A stretch of DNA of 7,585 nucleotides from an uncultured Bacteroidales bacterium. GTDB taxonomy: Bacteria; Bacteroidota; Bacteroidia; Bacteroidales; JAUNSR01. The stretch spans positions 1-7,585 of the forward strand of contig CAMTOT010000132.1 of assembly GCA_947074165.1 (NCBI GenBank), given 5' to 3'. The notes beneath the pieces are model-generated. The model was not told the origin of the DNA. It searched no databases and saw only the letters and a program-made list of their open reading frames with translations. A program made the translations under genes and the position numbers. Position 1 is the first letter of the stretch; every line of letters starts with the position of its first letter. This document shows positions 6,568-7,585 of the stretch, one piece after another.

Positions 6568-6615
6568 GATATTATTTAGATTATTTTGGTTCCAAAATTA
6601 AAGCTAAATAATATC
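6568..6615 (+). repeat. 48-base nested inverted repeat between ligA and dapA
   Basis: Outer arms GATATTATTTAG (6568-6579) and CTAAATAATATC (6604-6615) are perfectly complementary over 12 bases. Inside them lies a second perfect repeat, ATTTTGG (6583-6589) and CCAAAAT (6592-6598), with only TT at the centre. The whole could fold as one long hairpin with a small internal loop, or serve as a two-layer protein-binding dyad. No T-run follows on either strand, so it is not a standard intrinsic terminator. It ends 45 bases before the dapA ATG. Confidence 0.75.
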
Positions 6616-6660
6616 TATTGTTAGAAAAAAGAAATAACTGAAATAACTTTATTATTCTAT

Positions 6661-7554
6661 ATGGCACAAATTAATCTAAAAGGTATGGGGGTGGCTCTTA
6701 TTACGCCATTCAAAGCTGATGGTTCTGTTGATTATATCGCTCTGGGCAAGCTTATCGATTTTCAGGTTAAGAACGGAACTGATTATCTTGTTGTGCTTGG
6801 TACTACTGCAGAAACACCGACACTTTCTGCCGAAGAGAAAGCTAAAATTCAAAATCTAGTCATAGAAAAGGTAAACAGACGTATTCCTATTGTCTTGGGT
6901 CTTGGTGGAAATAATACTGCAGAGATAGTAAAGCGCCTTGAAACAGAATCTTTTGAAGGAATTGATGCGATTCTTTCTGTTGTACCTTATTATAATAAGC
7001 CTTCACAAGAAGGTATTTACCAGCATTACAAGGCTATAGCGAGAGCTAGTAAGCTGCCTATAGTCCTATATAATGTACCTGGGAGAACTGGTGTAAATAT
7101 GACGGCTGAAACAACTTTACGTATAGCAAAGGAATTTAAAAATGTTGTTGCTATAAAAGAGGCCTCTGGCAATATTACTCAGATGGATGATATTATTAAG
7201 AATAAGCCTCGTGATTTTGATGTTATTTCTGGTGATGACGGTATAACATTCCCTCTTATAACTTTGGGGGCTGTTGGTGTTATCTCTGTTATTGGCAATG
7301 CATTCCCGCGTGAATTTAGCAGAATGGTGAGACTTGCTCTTGCTGGTGATTACAATAACGCGCTTACTATACATCATAGATTTACGGAGCTATTTGAACT
7401 TTTATTTGTGGATGGTAATCCGGCTGGCGTAAAAAGCATACTTCATGTGATGGGATATATAGACAATCAGCTTCGTCTTCCTCTTGTTCCTACAAGAATA
7501 ACAACCTTTGAGAAGATCAGACAGGTATTAAGAGAATTAAATATTCTTTGCTAA
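6661..7554 (+). CDS. dapA: 4-hydroxy-tetrahydrodipicolinate synthase
   Basis: DapA condenses pyruvate with aspartate semialdehyde, the first committed step to diaminopimelate (cell wall) and lysine. It is a cytoplasmic TIM-barrel enzyme, usually a tetramer. At 297 residues it has the usual length. Seen: GVALITPF at 10-17, GTTAE at 47-51 (Thr48 and Thr49 match E. coli Thr44/45), PYYNKP at 109-114 with Tyr111 of the proton relay, LYNVPGRT at 136-143 with Tyr137 and substrate-binding Arg142, the Schiff-base lysine Lys166 in AIKEASG, and SGDD at 190-193. At the site matching lysine-sensing His56 of E. coli there is Lys60, while Asn84 and Glu88 of that pocket are kept, so feedback inhibition by lysine may be weak (inference). 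Aldolase relatives such as N-acetylneuraminate lyase are less likely, given GTTAE, Arg142 and the overall match. The start is the ATG at 6661; no Shine-Dalgarno is seen. Confidence 0.95.
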   Translation: MAQINLKGMGVALITPFKADGSVDYIALGKLIDFQVKNGTDYLVVLGTTAETPTLSAEEKAKIQNLVIEKVNRRIPIVLGLGGNNTAEIVKRLETESFEGIDAILSVVPYYNKPSQEGIYQHYKAIARASKLPIVLYNVPGRTGVNMTAETTLRIAKEFKNVVAIKEASGNITQMDDIIKNKPRDFDVISGDDGITFPLITLGAVGVISVIGNAFPREFSRMVRLALAGDYNNALTIHHRFTELFELLFVDGNPAGVKSILHVMGYIDNQLRLPLVPTRITTFEKIRQVLRELNILC

Positions 7555-7585
7555 ATGATGAAAATCTGGCAAGAAATTGAATATT
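7555..7585 (+). CDS. Possible start of a downstream gene, cut by window end
   Basis: Directly after the dapA stop codon an open frame begins with two ATG codons and reads MMKIWQEIEY to the end of the window. Abutting start and stop codons on the same strand would fit an operon with dapA. Ten residues are too few to identify a product, and the frame could be chance. Confidence 0.35.
   Translation, partial: MMKIWQEIEY

Noticed and set aside
6568..6615. Long hairpin read as an intrinsic terminator of ligA
   Set aside because: Neither strand has a T-run directly after the stem; the plus strand continues with TATTGTTAGAAAAAAG. It is kept as a dyad of unknown role.
6518..6660. Lysine riboswitch ahead of dapA
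   Set aside because: The spacer is only 143 bases and AT-rich, and lacks the several conserved helices and junction sequences of the lysine (L-box) riboswitch, which is itself longer than this gap.
47..7585. Mobile element, phage, defence system, CRISPR array, tRNA or rRNA
   Set aside because: No transposase, integrase, direct-repeat array, clover-leaf or rRNA-like segment was seen. Intergenic gaps are short and explained by promoters, terminators and one dyad.

Overview
The window reads as a piece of a Bacteroidetes chromosome, most likely Bacteroidales (Prevotella/Bacteroides-like). Four things support this: AT-rich composition, no convincing Shine-Dalgarno sequence before any start codon, promoter-like boxes matching the Bacteroidetes -7 consensus TAnnTTTG, and protein types and gene neighbourhoods (PyrK/PyrD class 1B pair; trmD, ligA, dapA together) that fit this group. 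The genus is an inference. The first 46 bases are not biological: they are an Illumina TruSeq adapter with its index, so the true sequence starts at 47 and the window opens at an assembly end.

Layout. 47-624: a small XRE-type DNA-binding regulator (+). 625-692: a short gap with a good Bacteroidetes-type promoter. 693-2374: pyrK and pyrD (+), overlapping by 13 bases, encoding the NAD-dependent dihydroorotate dehydrogenase complex of de novo pyrimidine synthesis. 2384-2454: a perfect 30-bp-arm hairpin that acts as a shared terminator for two convergent genes. 2461-3474: an unnamed phosphoribosyltransferase-like gene (-) with uracil phosphoribosyltransferase-type motifs. 3597-4271: trmD (-), tRNA m1G37 methyltransferase, with its own terminator. 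4272-4369: divergent promoter region. 4370-6517: ligA (+), NAD-dependent DNA ligase with an unusual insertion of about 49 residues. 6518-6660: spacer with a long dyad. 6661-7554: dapA (+), first committed enzyme of the lysine/diaminopimelate pathway. 7555 onward: the possible first codons of another gene, cut by the window end.

Functionally this is mostly core metabolism and genome maintenance, not an accessory island. No mobile element, CRISPR array, tRNA or rRNA was seen. I found no complete new system. The parts most worth a second look are the phosphoribosyltransferase-like protein, which faces the pyrimidine genes and carries a DAGDR motif like the uracil-binding loop of Upp enzymes; the insertion in LigA; and the 48-base dyad ahead of dapA. 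All gene calls come from reading the translated sequence; no database search was possible.
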